A DNA stretch of 64,000 bases from Diphasiastrum complanatum (Eukaryota > Streptophyta > Lycopodiopsida > Lycopodiales > Lycopodiaceae). The notes beneath the pieces are model-generated. The model was not told where the DNA came from, did not search any database, and saw nothing but the letters and a program-made list of their open reading frames with translations. Numbering within the stretch: position 1 is the stretch's first letter; each line of letters begins with the position of its first letter. A program made the position numbers and the translations under genes. Location of the stretch: NCBI GenBank assembly GCA_029204225.1, contig MU831934.1, positions 32,120 through 96,119 of the forward strand, read 5' to 3'. Shown here one piece after another: positions 22,265-32,236 of the stretch.

Positions 22265-22276
22265 GCTCTGATACCA
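22265..22276 (-). promoter_or_regulatory. Primer binding site
   Basis: The minus strand reads TGGTATCAGAGC and abuts the TG that opens the 5' LTR. Confidence 0.85.
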
Positions 22277-22979
22277 TGTGAAAGTACTGTACTTTAGGAC
22301 CATAAATGGATCTACAAAAGATCCACAAGAGTGATTGGATGTTTGCTTAACAATCTATCAAAAAACTAGACACAAAAAAGTTGATCTAGATTGGCAATTT
22401 AACAAACAACAAGCATTAACAATCAAAAGCATTGATAAACATTGAAATCCGAGACCACACGTGTGTACTACAGGCTGTAGTACGGCCTTCAACCTGAGAA
22501 ACAAGTAGAAATTGATTTGGTTTCATTTGGATCACAAAAACTCAATGAACATAGTGAACTAGCTTGAGATTGCCAATAAGCTCCAAAAAAATTTTCTATC
22601 TTCTCACTATGGAGAGAGGGAATACATAGCAAATTCGACTTCCTTCTTGAAGTTAGGTGGATTTCCAGCATGTAATAAGGAAGTTAACTCACTCTCCTTG
22701 ACCTAAAATGAAACCCTAGTCTATTTCCTAGAGTTATGCTTGGTAGGTAGCTAGTTGGTCAAATTTTCACCTTAAAGTTAGGTGTAGGTCCTATAAAGTA
22801 GGGATGACCACCAAATAGACATGACCAACTTTCTTGACTTGACCTAACCTACATTAGGATGGGTTTCCCATGTGGCATCATGGCCTCACATGTGTGGGAC
22901 CCACTTGTGTACACAATTTACACTATTCTACATGGTTTTTGATCAAGCTAGATTTGTCAATTTTTGGCAATTCTTCACA
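22277..22979 (-). repeat. 5' LTR of the gag-only element
   Basis: 703 bp, near-identical to the copy at 18,402-19,104. Confidence 0.9.
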
Positions 22980-23260
22980 ACATTGAGCTTGTACCTGACA
23001 TGAAACATTACAAGTAAAATAAATTTAAAATTTTAACTTTAAAATAAAAATTTTAAAATAAATTATGAATTAAAATACAAATTAATAATTCAGAAAAAAC
23101 TTACCACACAGCTTACAAAGACAGATCATAAGTTGAAGGTAGAGTTCAACAATAAGAAGTGTCAAATCAAGGACGTGAAACAGGGAGCAACAAGCCTAGA
23201 AAGTAACTGGTTGATTAAAATTTCCAGTGGCTAACATGTCTTAAATATTGTTTGGCAGCA
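22980..23260 (-). pseudogene. Methyltransferase-like gene, 5' part
   Basis: The minus strand just beyond the LTR (VQAQ) joins in frame to FQELERSTTYIKYF on the other side of the inserted element, once one target duplicate is removed. A candidate splice acceptor (CATGTCAG) lies immediately upstream. A candidate upstream exon ends at about 23,107 with a GTG/GTAAGTT donor; its only open frame reads FHVLDLTLLIVELYLQLMIC, which I cannot match to a methyltransferase motif. The frame is poorly supported and this part may be partly non-coding. Confidence 0.4.
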
Positions 23261-23326
23261 TCCTTAGAGTTAGGATTGACCCAAGAGTAGGTTTAGGGTC
23301 AAGGTCGGCGTGAGGTGAGGTGATTC

Positions 23327-23385
23327 GTGACAACTCAGTCCCGATACAAGCTGTGAGTTGTGGCAACTCGGTCCTGACGCAAGCT
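23327..23385. repeat. 33-bp-period imperfect duplication
   Basis: GTGACAACTCAGTCCCGATA... at 23,327-23,352 recurs as GTGGCAACTCGGTCCTGACG... at 23,360-23,385. Confidence 0.7.
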
Positions 23386-23681
23386 GGAGGTCTCGAGGGT
23401 CCTATGAGGCGGGGGTCTCGAAAAGAAAATTATTTAAGGACCATAGTCCAAGCATAACTCACCTCATCTGCGAATTCAGAAGCACACATGCTGCCAGAGC
23501 TCTCGCTACGACAAAGTCACGGCTTTCTATAGGATATTGCATACGTGCTCACTCACAGATTTTTTGACGGTAAGATTATTGTCATTTTTTAACTTTGTTC
23601 TATGCTTAGCATGGGTATTAAATTATTGCATTAGTAAATATTCATGTTTTAATTAGTATTCATCTTCTTCAAACTAGGGTG

Positions 23682-24124
23682 ACCTATGCTCAACATAGGT
23701 GGTTGCACGAGTCCTCTCTACTAACCTATGCCGAGCATAGATTGTGTTCGGGTCCTTAGTAACAACCTTTGCTCAACATAGGAAGCCGGCGGGATTTTTC
23801 TATTCTTACCTACTTGCTAACCTATGCTGAGCATAGGTTGCATCTCTGGTCCTCTTCTAACCTATGCTCAACATAGGTTAGCAAGCAGATTGCGAATACA
23901 TCCTATGCTGAGCATAGGTGGGACTAGAGCGCGCGAGTAACGACCTATGTTGAGCATAGGTTGCATCTCTGGTCCTCTTCTAACCTATGCTCAGCATAGG
24001 TCATCACTCGCATGCTCTAGTCCCAACTATGCTCAGCATAGGATGTCTTCGCAATCTACTTGCTAACCTATACTGAGCATAGGTTAGAAGAGGACTAAAG
24101 ATGCAACCTATGCTCAACATAGGT
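23682..24124. repeat. Array of 11 regularly spaced 19-bp palindromes
   Basis: Near-palindromes of consensus ACCTATGCTNAGCATAGGT start at 23,682, 23,724, 23,765, 23,820, 23,860, 23,901, 23,943, 23,983, 24,025, 24,066 and 24,106. Nine of the ten intervals are 40-42 bp, about four helical turns; one is 55 bp. The 21-23 bp spacers are themselves repeated in mirror order about 23,972. The array lies between the minus-strand methyltransferase-like gene and the plus-strand transposase-like gene. Its role is unknown; subterminal transposase sites or a shared operator are possible. Confidence 0.93.
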
Positions 24125-24354
24125 CGCTACTCGTGTTTTTCCTGTTTTACAAGACTTAGTCTGAGAAAAGTGATACTTTTGAGATGTTTTTGTAAGAAAA
24201 TGTGTTAAATTTTTAGTTTTGATTTTTAAAGAATTTTTCACAAAAACTGCTTGTCTTATTAAAGTTTTCAGTATTTTCATTCGGGTAGTGATTTAAATTT
24301 TTTTAAAGAATCTTTTTCTTTGCGGATTTTCAATTGTCTTTGATAATTTTCGAA

Positions 24355-26560
24355 ATGTCGAGGATATCTTTCAAAATTTTGGATAAACCTCAAGATATTC
24401 CACTGAAAGATATAAAGAAAGTCATGTATTACTTCACTAGAGGGGTCAACAACACAAAGATATTTTCACTTGTCGGATAATTTTACAAAATTCAAAATAT
24501 TTTTGATGTACAAAAAGTTTGCCAAACAAAAAATATTCCCTATTTGAGTTACTCATATTTTCTTAGAATTTGAAAAAGAGATTTTGGACTGGTAAAGATT
24601 TCCAAAAAATCACGAATGACAGTATGCTCCACTTGCGAGTTGTTAAAGTCTGCAAAACAACTTGCAAAGACCAATGACGAGAAAGTTAAATATTAATCAA
24701 ATTTGTCATTCATTTTAATACTTTTTGTTTTGAAAAAATTTATGTTGCAGTCTTTTTGAATATCATTATGGTATGATCTTTATTCTATTAAATAAGTGAA
24801 TCATTGTATTTTCAATGGATGCTGCAAAAGCTCTTCAACTGCACAAAGATCAACAAACAGTTGAAAGACAAAAATTGGCCAAGCATCGAAAGAAATGTTT
24901 GGAATGTCCACAAAAATATCTGGGCCTTGTTATTGATGGCATGGATCAGAAGAAAACTATGTTGTTCATTTTGTCAGACTGCCCAAAAATTTGAACGAGG
25001 CAGATTTTATTCAGGTTCATTTCGTTGAAGCACTTGTGTTTAATGGCACTTTGGAGTCCAAGGTCTTTTTTAATTATCCCAATGTTCGAAATAATCCAAA
25101 TTTGACGATCACCATTGTACATAAGATAATTTGCGAATTTGGTGAAACTCTTCCATAAATACTTTATTTGCAACTTGACAACACTGCTAGGGAAAATAAA
25201 AACCAAATTGTTTTTGCATACTTGTCCATGCTAGTGGAGAAATTTTTTTCAAAAAAATAAAAATAGGATTTTTGTTGGTAGGATATACCCACGATCAAAT
25301 TGGTCAAATGTTTAGTTGCTTTTCTAAGAGGTTGAGACGCAAAAAAGCATTTTCTTTACCAATACTTCAAAGCATTGTTGAGGAATCATATGTGCCAAAG
25401 CCAAACGTGTCATTAATCATACACACATATGATTTTTGTTATTATGTTAAGGCGTCCAATGAAACAGAGCGATGAGTAGCTAATATTAATGATATTAGCT
25501 TTCAGCACCAGTTTAAAATCAAATGTTACGAATCAGACATTATATTATTATGGGGCAAACTATTTTCAAATTCAGTTTCATGGCTACCTCTTGAAGGAGT
25601 TCAATTTTTGCTTAACATTCCATCGACTCAAATCGAGCTTGCTGTGTTGTCTCCCTTGAAGTCCTTGCTAGAAGAACAAAAGGCGCAAAGAGAACATCGT
25701 GACATTGATCCATTTGCCTCATTAAATTTTTTGGAATCAAGTATTCAAGCAATTTATCATTTTTTTGATGAGTTTGATCAACATTGGTGGATGGACTTTT
25801 TCGAGGAACAAAAAATCAGTTTGCTCAATTTCGAACATACATCAACAACTCAAGAATTTCATTGGCCTCATAAATTAGGAACATCAACTACAACTGTCGA
25901 ACCTTCAGATCTTTCTCGAAATAATGATTTCTTGCAGCTTGTGCAAGGTGAGGAACGTGAAATTTATGTGGGCTCAAGGAAGAATAGGCAAAGTGTAAAA
26001 GCTGCAAAATGAAATGGCGCGGTGATTTGAATGAAATCCAAATTGGAAGCCTTGTTGCACTTCTAGCTTTAGAAAACAATGAAGGACATCCATTTTGGAT
26101 AGTACTTGATTTTATTCAAAATAGCAATCAAACAAAAGTACTACGTGTCCATTAGTTGTGCACCACTTCAACGAATGCTTTTTTGGGAAGGTACGAACTC
26201 GAAATGTTGCAAGTAGATCCAAAGGGCAAGAGAAAGAGATTGCCAAAAAAATCAACCAAGAGTCGATGATTTGAATCTACAGGATGTACATGTTTTGGCA
26301 TTTAATTTTGAATTAACAATGACCAATCATCTACGAAAGTCCACTATATCTATATTGAAAGAATGACTTGGATTACTGGAAAAACCATCATCCTCCACTC
26401 GTCATCAACAGAGAAAAGCTGATTTACAAGGTTTTTTTGTCAACATTAGACGTGGATTCTTAGGAAGATATGCCAATTGACTCTGATGAAGAAGACGGGT
26501 CTTCCACTTCATCAGCCGAAAACGAGAGTGTTGAGAATATGTCAAGTTCTTAATTGAGAG
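24355..26560 (+). pseudogene. Transposase-like (DUF7869-like) gene, decayed
   Basis: Candidate start ATG at 24,355 (MSRISFKILDKPQDIP). The plus strand then gives, across several frameshifts and stops, a Cys pair (VCSTCELLKSAK, about 24,620) and KYLGLVIDGMDQKKTML (about 24,915). Further on come VFFNYPNVRNNPNLTITIV, LYLQLDNTARENKNQIVFAY (about 25,160), then VGYTHDQIGQMFSCFSKRLR (about 25,275), and a C-terminal part containing LSPLKSLLEEQKAQ and FFDEFDQHWWMDFF (25,608-26,012). Conserved Asp residues in IDGMD, LDNT and THD resemble RNase H-fold DDE domains, and the set resembles the domain catalogued as DUF7869. The function of that family is not established. The second Asp position in HIDQ-type motifs is Gly here. 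Divergent neighbour: the methyltransferase-like gene. Confidence 0.6.
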
Positions 26561-26569
26561 GCATCAGTG

Positions 26570-27630
26570 AAAATTCCTTGGAAAATGTACTTTAAAAAAA
26601 AGAATGTGCAAATATAATTTAAGTTGTTATGTATTTCAATGGGATTTCGAGTTTCAAAAATCATTTGTTCTCTTGAATTATTATTTCATGTGTAATTATG
26701 ATGGTTTTATGAAGTTTGCAATAAAAAACTTGTAGTTCTTTATTTAAAATATGCATTTTTTGGCTTTTTTTTAAAAATAAAATTTAGAGATTTACTAAAA
26801 AAATCCGTGATTTTGGCCTAAAACTAGGACTATTAAAAAACACCAAAAAAGATTACTCTTTTTGAGGTCAAAGTCCCAAAACAAATGTCATTGTTTATTT
26901 ACAAAAGTTTATTCGATCTCAAATGAACGCAAACAAGGCAGTTGCGGTACTTTGTGAGTTTACTAAGCTTGTTTGCAATAAGTTGAGTTTGTGTACAAAT
27001 AGGACAACTTCAAGTGAAGTAGGGGTTGTTGCTGATTATTGAATGTCATATCATTTACATTTGATGATCAATAAAGGGGTGAGAGCCAATCGATTATGCG
27101 GTGTCTTACAGACTCTAATGTTTGCGTTGTAGGCAGCGATAAGCATATGCCTTGCTTAAGAACTTTTGAGCAGTAGCAACTAGAGGTTGTGTTGTACTCT
27201 GTATTGTGTTGAGCTGTAATAATTGTATCACGGATTTATTCCGATCATGGTGTTGTTGGGTTGTTGTAAATGATGTATTGTTTATTTCTACAATACTGTT
27301 TATTCCCATTGCATATTGTAGGATTATGTTTATATGTATTTGGCTACAACGGTGTATTCTAAAATCCTGTAATGGGTAAGGTAGTTAGGCGTTAATTTTA
27401 TCCCCTAAAGGCTAATACTTTTTTGGTTCTGTTTGCTGGCTAGTTTCGGTTTGAGTTGTGAATCTGGATAGCAATAACTTCCAGTTGTGAGTTGAATTGT
27501 CATTGGTTGCTGAGAATTTGACACAGATGTCTTCTGGAGCCAGTACTTAAGATCCATGACGTACTAGAGTGCTTCGCAAAATGGACGTCATATCTGTGGG
27601 ACGCACTTGCGCGACGACGTGCCAATGCTT
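26570..27630. other. Spacer
   Basis: AT-rich, no supported gene. The unit carrying the transposase-like gene probably ends in this stretch, but no terminal inverted repeat matching the 17-kb side could be found by eye. Confidence 0.45.
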
Positions 27631-27639
27631 CCAGTGGAA

Positions 27640-28492
27640 GCGACGACCCGAATATGCACATACACCAATTTTTGGTTGTTTGTCAAGCAAATAAGGAAAC
27701 ATAAGATATTCGCATGTTGGAGTTATTTCCAATTAAGCTGAAGGGGAATGCATTACAATGGTATTCTCAGTATGGCTTGCAAGAATTTCAGAATTGGGAG
27801 GACTTAAAGAGGGCCTAGGGCCTTTTTGAAGCGATATTGGAAACAACATGAGAATGAAGAAATTCTCGATAAGCTTCAAGCGATTAAGCAGCAGAAGAAG
27901 GAAGATGTACTAGCGTGTACTAGCGTACATCCAACAATTTAAGATGCTAGAAAAGCAGTTTCAAGAGCCGTTGACAGATGTAAAACGTTTGAAAATTTTC
28001 TAACATGGTTTGCATAAAGTACTCAAGAGGGGTACTACATCCTTGTGGTCAAGGATTGGAACGTATTGTCAAGGCAGCTCGGCAATTAGAAGAGGAAAAA
28101 ATGTGGAAGAATTATCGTAAGCACCACAAACATCACAGACGAAGTGATTTATTTGATTTAGATTCAGATACGGATTCTGCATCATCCACTTGAATCTGAC
28201 TTTAAGTCTTCATCTTTCAACGAAGGAATTTTTTTTTTAAAAAAAACATAAAAAGAAGAATGAAAACAAGGAAAAGACACTTGCTCAAAATGATGAGGTG
28301 GTCACTACGGAATTCCGACAAGCTGGGATGCGGTTTTGCAGAAATTGCAATCAGGAAGGTCCTTATAGTAATGAATGTCTGAATGGCACACGATATTGTG
28401 TCATTTGCAATATGTATAATCACTGGACCAATGATTGCAAAATATTGCAGAGTGCACATACCACAGGAGCATTTGCGGTACAGCCGCAGTAG
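27640..28492 (+). pseudogene. Ty3/gypsy gag relic
   Basis: The plus strand reads PNMHIHQFLVVCQANKET, a stop, then MLELFPIKLKGNALQWYSQY and NWEDLKRA, the typical Retrotrans_gag domain. After a frameshift come EILDKL, KKEDVLAYIQQFKMLEKQF and a lysine-rich linker. At 28,334-28,440 two zinc knuckles follow, CRNCNQEGPYSNEC (His replaced by Tyr) and CVICNMYNHWTNDC. No protease or pol follows, so the element is truncated. Confidence 0.8.
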
Positions 28493-29780
28493 CAGCAACA
28501 ACTACAAGTTAGAAATCAGGTTGTGATTTGATTCATTAGTGTAAGCTCTAAATGTGAATTGTAATTAGTGTACAGTTAGTCATATTATTGTATTTGGTTG
28601 TTACCAGGACTTGACCCACCATCGCCCCCTTGCTGGAATGTTGCCCTGGCGCCCACCTTGGCATGCCAGTGCCCCGGAGACTAGGGTCGATCACACACTT
28701 GAAAAGTAACCTTCTCAGCTTTTTTAATAATAAAGTGGGATTTTCTCAAACTGACTCTGATTACCTTCTAGGTTTCAGCGTTCGGTAAAAGCGCCAGTTG
28801 TAAGGCCGCTTCAAACTTTTTGATATGGCATATAGCGAGGGTCGTATCCCGGGTGTCATCGGGACCATTCGGTCCTAGACGCTAGCGGTATGCTGTCGGG
28901 ACCATTCGGTCTAGGAATTGGTTGTCTCCATATCTATTGTGGCTTGTGGTTCTGAGTGTTCCTTGCATGAACGTGAATGGGTTAAGCTCTTAGGGAACGA
29001 CGGGCTCTAACCTGTTAGTTGAGTTGGATGGCTTGCTTGGGTGGAAGTTAGTTGTTTATGGATGTCCAGTCTGGGGTGGGGCCAAGTTGGCTTCTAGCAC
29101 CTGTGACGAAGCTTTGAGTTGGTTAAGTCCGATGTAGGTCAGACAACTTGCTGGATGTTACTCGTTTGTAACGAAGCTTCAAGTTAGTTAAGTTGGGCGG
29201 CTTGCTTGGAGGGAAGTCACCCATATCGGGACCACCGGTTTGGCATGGCGCCAAGTTGGATCTCAATGTTGGTTTTCGAACTTCCGACTCCTTTTGGGAT
29301 GCTTGCACAAATATGTGATATCAGAGCCAACTGGCCGGTCAGCTATGCGGATCTTACATGGATGGCCATTGTTTGGGGTTCATCAAGACAACTGTTGTGC
29401 AAGGTGCTGCCCACAGTGTAAGCACGGGTGCGTCCACGGTCGAGGTGGTCGGCAGAACGAGAGACTTGATGAGTCAAGGTGTTGTCCTTGAGGAGTAAAC
29501 ACGGTCACTACCCGCGGTTCGGGCCTGGCATTGTTTGCACATAGGACAAATGAGGCAGGGTGCTGCCATTAGATTGGTGTATGTCAGAAATAGTGAACTC
29601 CTCCAACTTTGCCGAAGGACGAAAAGATCTCGAAGGCCGAATCGAACATTGAACCGAAGGTCGGACACATCCCAAAGGCCGAAGGAGAAGTGTTCGAGGT
29701 TCGTCCCAACAACCAAATGACAAAAACACATTGGAGGAAAAGACGAACCAAAAGAAAACAATTCGAGCTAACAATTGGCA
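28493..29780. other. Repeat-like region without recognised ORF
   Basis: This GC-richer stretch contains the 16-mer TCGGGACCATTCGGTC twice (about 28,857-28,912). It also has an imperfect direct repeat of about 90 bp (29,013-29,108 and 29,180-29,270) sharing GTTAGTTGAGTTGG-like, GGCTTGCTTGG and GGCGCCAAGTTGG blocks. It could be LTR or leader sequence of the neighbouring elements; no terminal features confirm this. Confidence 0.45.
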
Positions 29781-30196
29781 GCTTGACTAGCGTGGAGTCT
29801 TGTACCAATACACTTAGTCGCCAGAAATGATTATAACATAGGGTACTAACTAATTGATTAGTGTAAATTGTCTTGTAAACTCCGCATAGTGAATATATAT
29901 ACGCGAGATAGATAGCCACAATTAAGTAGTGGATAGTGGAGAGATCAACTATGCATGAAAGTTTGCCAATGAGCAGAACATACCAAATTCGTGAGAGGAG
30001 AGACAGGCCGCCAACGTGCGGGACACTGATCAACTCACTCAATCTAAGACACAAATGCAATTACTCTCTTACAATCCATCTCTCATTATTCGTGTCGATT
30101 TGTTGATTGAATGCTTCATGGTTTGTGATCTGTAGTTGCCTACTTAGGATCCTACAAACAATCAAATTTTTGCAAAAGATAAACAGAAACTCTACA
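29781..30196 (+). mobile_element. Probable 5' LTR of a plus-strand Copia element
   Basis: The sequence ends CTCTACA directly before a primer binding site at 30,197-30,208 (TGGTATCAGAGC). A TATATATA box lies near 29,895. The left boundary was not found. Confidence 0.5.
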
Positions 30197-30224
30197 TGGT
30201 ATCAGAGCAGCTTCTCTAGGCAAC

Positions 30225-30850
30225 ACAATATAGCTACAACGATCCAAACAAAAATAGCAATCCATCTTGATGGCGCAGACTACAGAATATGGAAATTCAA
30301 AATCAAAACGCTTCTAAAAGGTGAAGGCATCTGGTCGGTGACCGCCGAACTCAAAGAAGAACAGCCTCCAGAGGGAGACCCGAGGAGAGATAAATGGATC
30401 AAAAAGGATGAGCGCGCTATGGCAATCATCATTTCGTCCATTACTGAAGAAATACTCATGCAGATTGAAGACTGTGAGAGCAGCCATGAAGCGTGGAAAA
30501 GACTAAAACAGAAGTACGAACATTGTTGGGACATGCAAAGTTGCCAGGAGCTCTCTATATTCCTTCACTAAGAAAAGATCTACTATTAGTCTCGAAGATG
30601 GTAAATTGGAATTCGAGTTCTGTTCGATGGCAATGTATGTCGGATGATTGAGAAAACAACAGAGAAGGTAACCTCTACCAAGCAAAGATAATCATCACAA
30701 CTGATAGCATACTAAATGCGTCAGAGAATGAAGATCAACTCTAGCACCGAAGGATATATCATCTGAACATGAGGAGCCTATACGAAATGAGTAGAAGGGA
30801 GATTGTCACAGGTCTAAAAGTATCCAGACCCGACACTGAATTCTGTGAAG
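30225..30850 (+). pseudogene. Copia gag fused to pre-integrase fragment
   Basis: From 30,231 the plus strand encodes ATTIQTKIAIHLDGADYRIW, KTLLKGEGIW and MQIEDCESSHEAWKRLKQKY, the same gag family as 37,489-37,716 on the opposite strand. The start codon is ATA where the sister copy has ATG. After about 30,540 the sequence jumps to TDSILNASENEDQL and HRRIYHLNMRSLYEM, the pre-integrase region, so gag C-terminus and protease are deleted. Similarity ends near 30,850. Confidence 0.8.
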
Positions 30851-31376
30851 CCTACTCTTATGTCCATGGCCAGTAAGTAGGATTCAGTATACTCCTAGTC
30901 TTGGATACACGGTACTCCAGTAAATCAAGCTGTTAGTTATGCCACTTCATACTAGATGTGACCTAAAAGTAACTAATATCCTTGTGAGGCCCATAACACA
31001 CTAAATGGAGTTTACACAAGGTATGAGACAATGTATGCATGTGTAGAGTTATCAATAGCAATTCCATGAATAGTTGGTCCATGCTTAGAACTCTATTCTG
31101 GGTGAATCTATGTATAGGGAACTTAGGGCTATGCATGGCTATGTGCCCAAGTTGCTTTTGGCTCTATATGTTGAGGCCAAACTCACCCTACTCCTCATTG
31201 TGATCATTGATTCGTTGCCAAAGTTTCACTCTACCTTCATGCTTCTGATTCCTTGGCTTGGGGGTGAAGCTTCTAGAGTTGATTGGTTGCTTCTACTTGG
31301 TTGGGTGGTTGCTTCATAGTGTGTTTTTCATTGTGTTTTATCTTGTAAGCAGGATCTTAGAGAGCTTCCCTTATAT
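30851..31376. other. Degraded LTR-like sequence
   Basis: No coding frame is supported. It ends at a primer binding site (31,377-31,389, TGGTATCAGAGCC), so part of it is probably the LTR of the element whose pol lies at 32,640-34,120. LTR ends could not be fixed. Confidence 0.4.
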
Positions 31377-31389
31377 TGGTATCAGAGCC
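31377..31389 (+). promoter_or_regulatory. Primer binding site
   Basis: TGGTATCAGAGCC on the plus strand, upstream of a Ty3/gypsy pol relic on the same strand. The gag expected between 31.4 and 32.2 kb is not recognisable. Confidence 0.6.
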
Positions 31390-32236
31390 AAGGCTTACGA
31401 AGATTGTAGAACATGGAGAAGGGCTACCTTTCATCGAAAGTTCAGATTGGATCCATGGAATTTCTCTTCCAAGGTGGATAGCAAGGTTGCAAGTGCGTGT
31501 TCTATCCCGGTTTTAATTTGCATGTTCCTAAGGTCCATTACTCTTGGGATTCTTTGTGGTTTTTTGGAGAATTGTCTTTGAAGGCCAATTTGTGATGTTT
31601 TTTTGGAGCTTTTTCTTGTGTAGATCAAATTTTTGGTAGATCTGAATTTCCAGCAAGTGTACTTTCGTTTTAGGGTTCATTAATGATGAAATTAATGATG
31701 CATGTCGGTTCTTTCCAATGATTATGATTCTAGGCTATGTTTTGGTCCAAATCACTTGGTTTTTCATGCTTTTTGGCACAACATAGATAGTAAGAACCAA
31801 AATCTAACAAGATCAGACCAATTAGATGATTATAATTCTGTCAATCCGTTTGCATGTGTTAGAGAAAGAGTTGTATGTCATGAATTTTCACTTTATTGTG
31901 ATGAAAAAATCGGAAAATAGCCAAACATCATCATTTTTGCTTGTTTTTTTTCATAAAGTTGGATAGTCACGGTGACTGTAAAACACCATGTAGAGCTTGT
32001 AAAGAGGTGTACCAGAGTCTTTTGAAGCTTTCCCTGAACAAAATGCTCTAACTTATAATAAGGAGATTGAGCTAACTGATGAGTAGGTCCTACAACACAT
32101 GGACCCAGATCATTATGGAATCAAGAAAGTACCAGCTCAACCGCCGCAAAAGTCTACTCTGGTGAAAGTCTCAAGGATTGATCCACCAAGGGCACATGCA
32201 AACAAGAAGAATTAGTTGAAGCAACACTACAACTAG

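Larger units (their letters stand above)
18402..22979 (-). mobile_element. Non-autonomous Copia (gag-only, TR-GAG-like) element
   Basis: Two 703-bp LTRs (18,402-19,104 and 22,277-22,979) begin TGTGAAAGTACTG and end TTCTTCACA. They differ at only about a dozen positions. The primer binding site is at 22,265-22,276 and the polypurine tract (GAGGAGGAG on the minus strand) at about 19,105. The flanking pentamers AAATT (18,397-18,401) and ACATT (22,980-22,984) match at four of five bases, as expected of a slightly decayed target duplication. The interior has one long ORF without reverse transcriptase. It interrupts the methyltransferase-like gene, and is the youngest-looking element of the window. 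Confidence 0.9.

Noticed and set aside
23682-24124. CRISPR array (palindromic repeats with regular 21-23 bp spacers)
   Set aside because: The setting is a plant nuclear genome, the spacers are inverted repeats of one another rather than unique, and no cas genes are present.
30197-30208. tRNA gene (initiator Met-like sequence)
   Set aside because: Only the 12-base primer binding site is present; there is no cloverleaf. The same holds for the other primer sites in the window.
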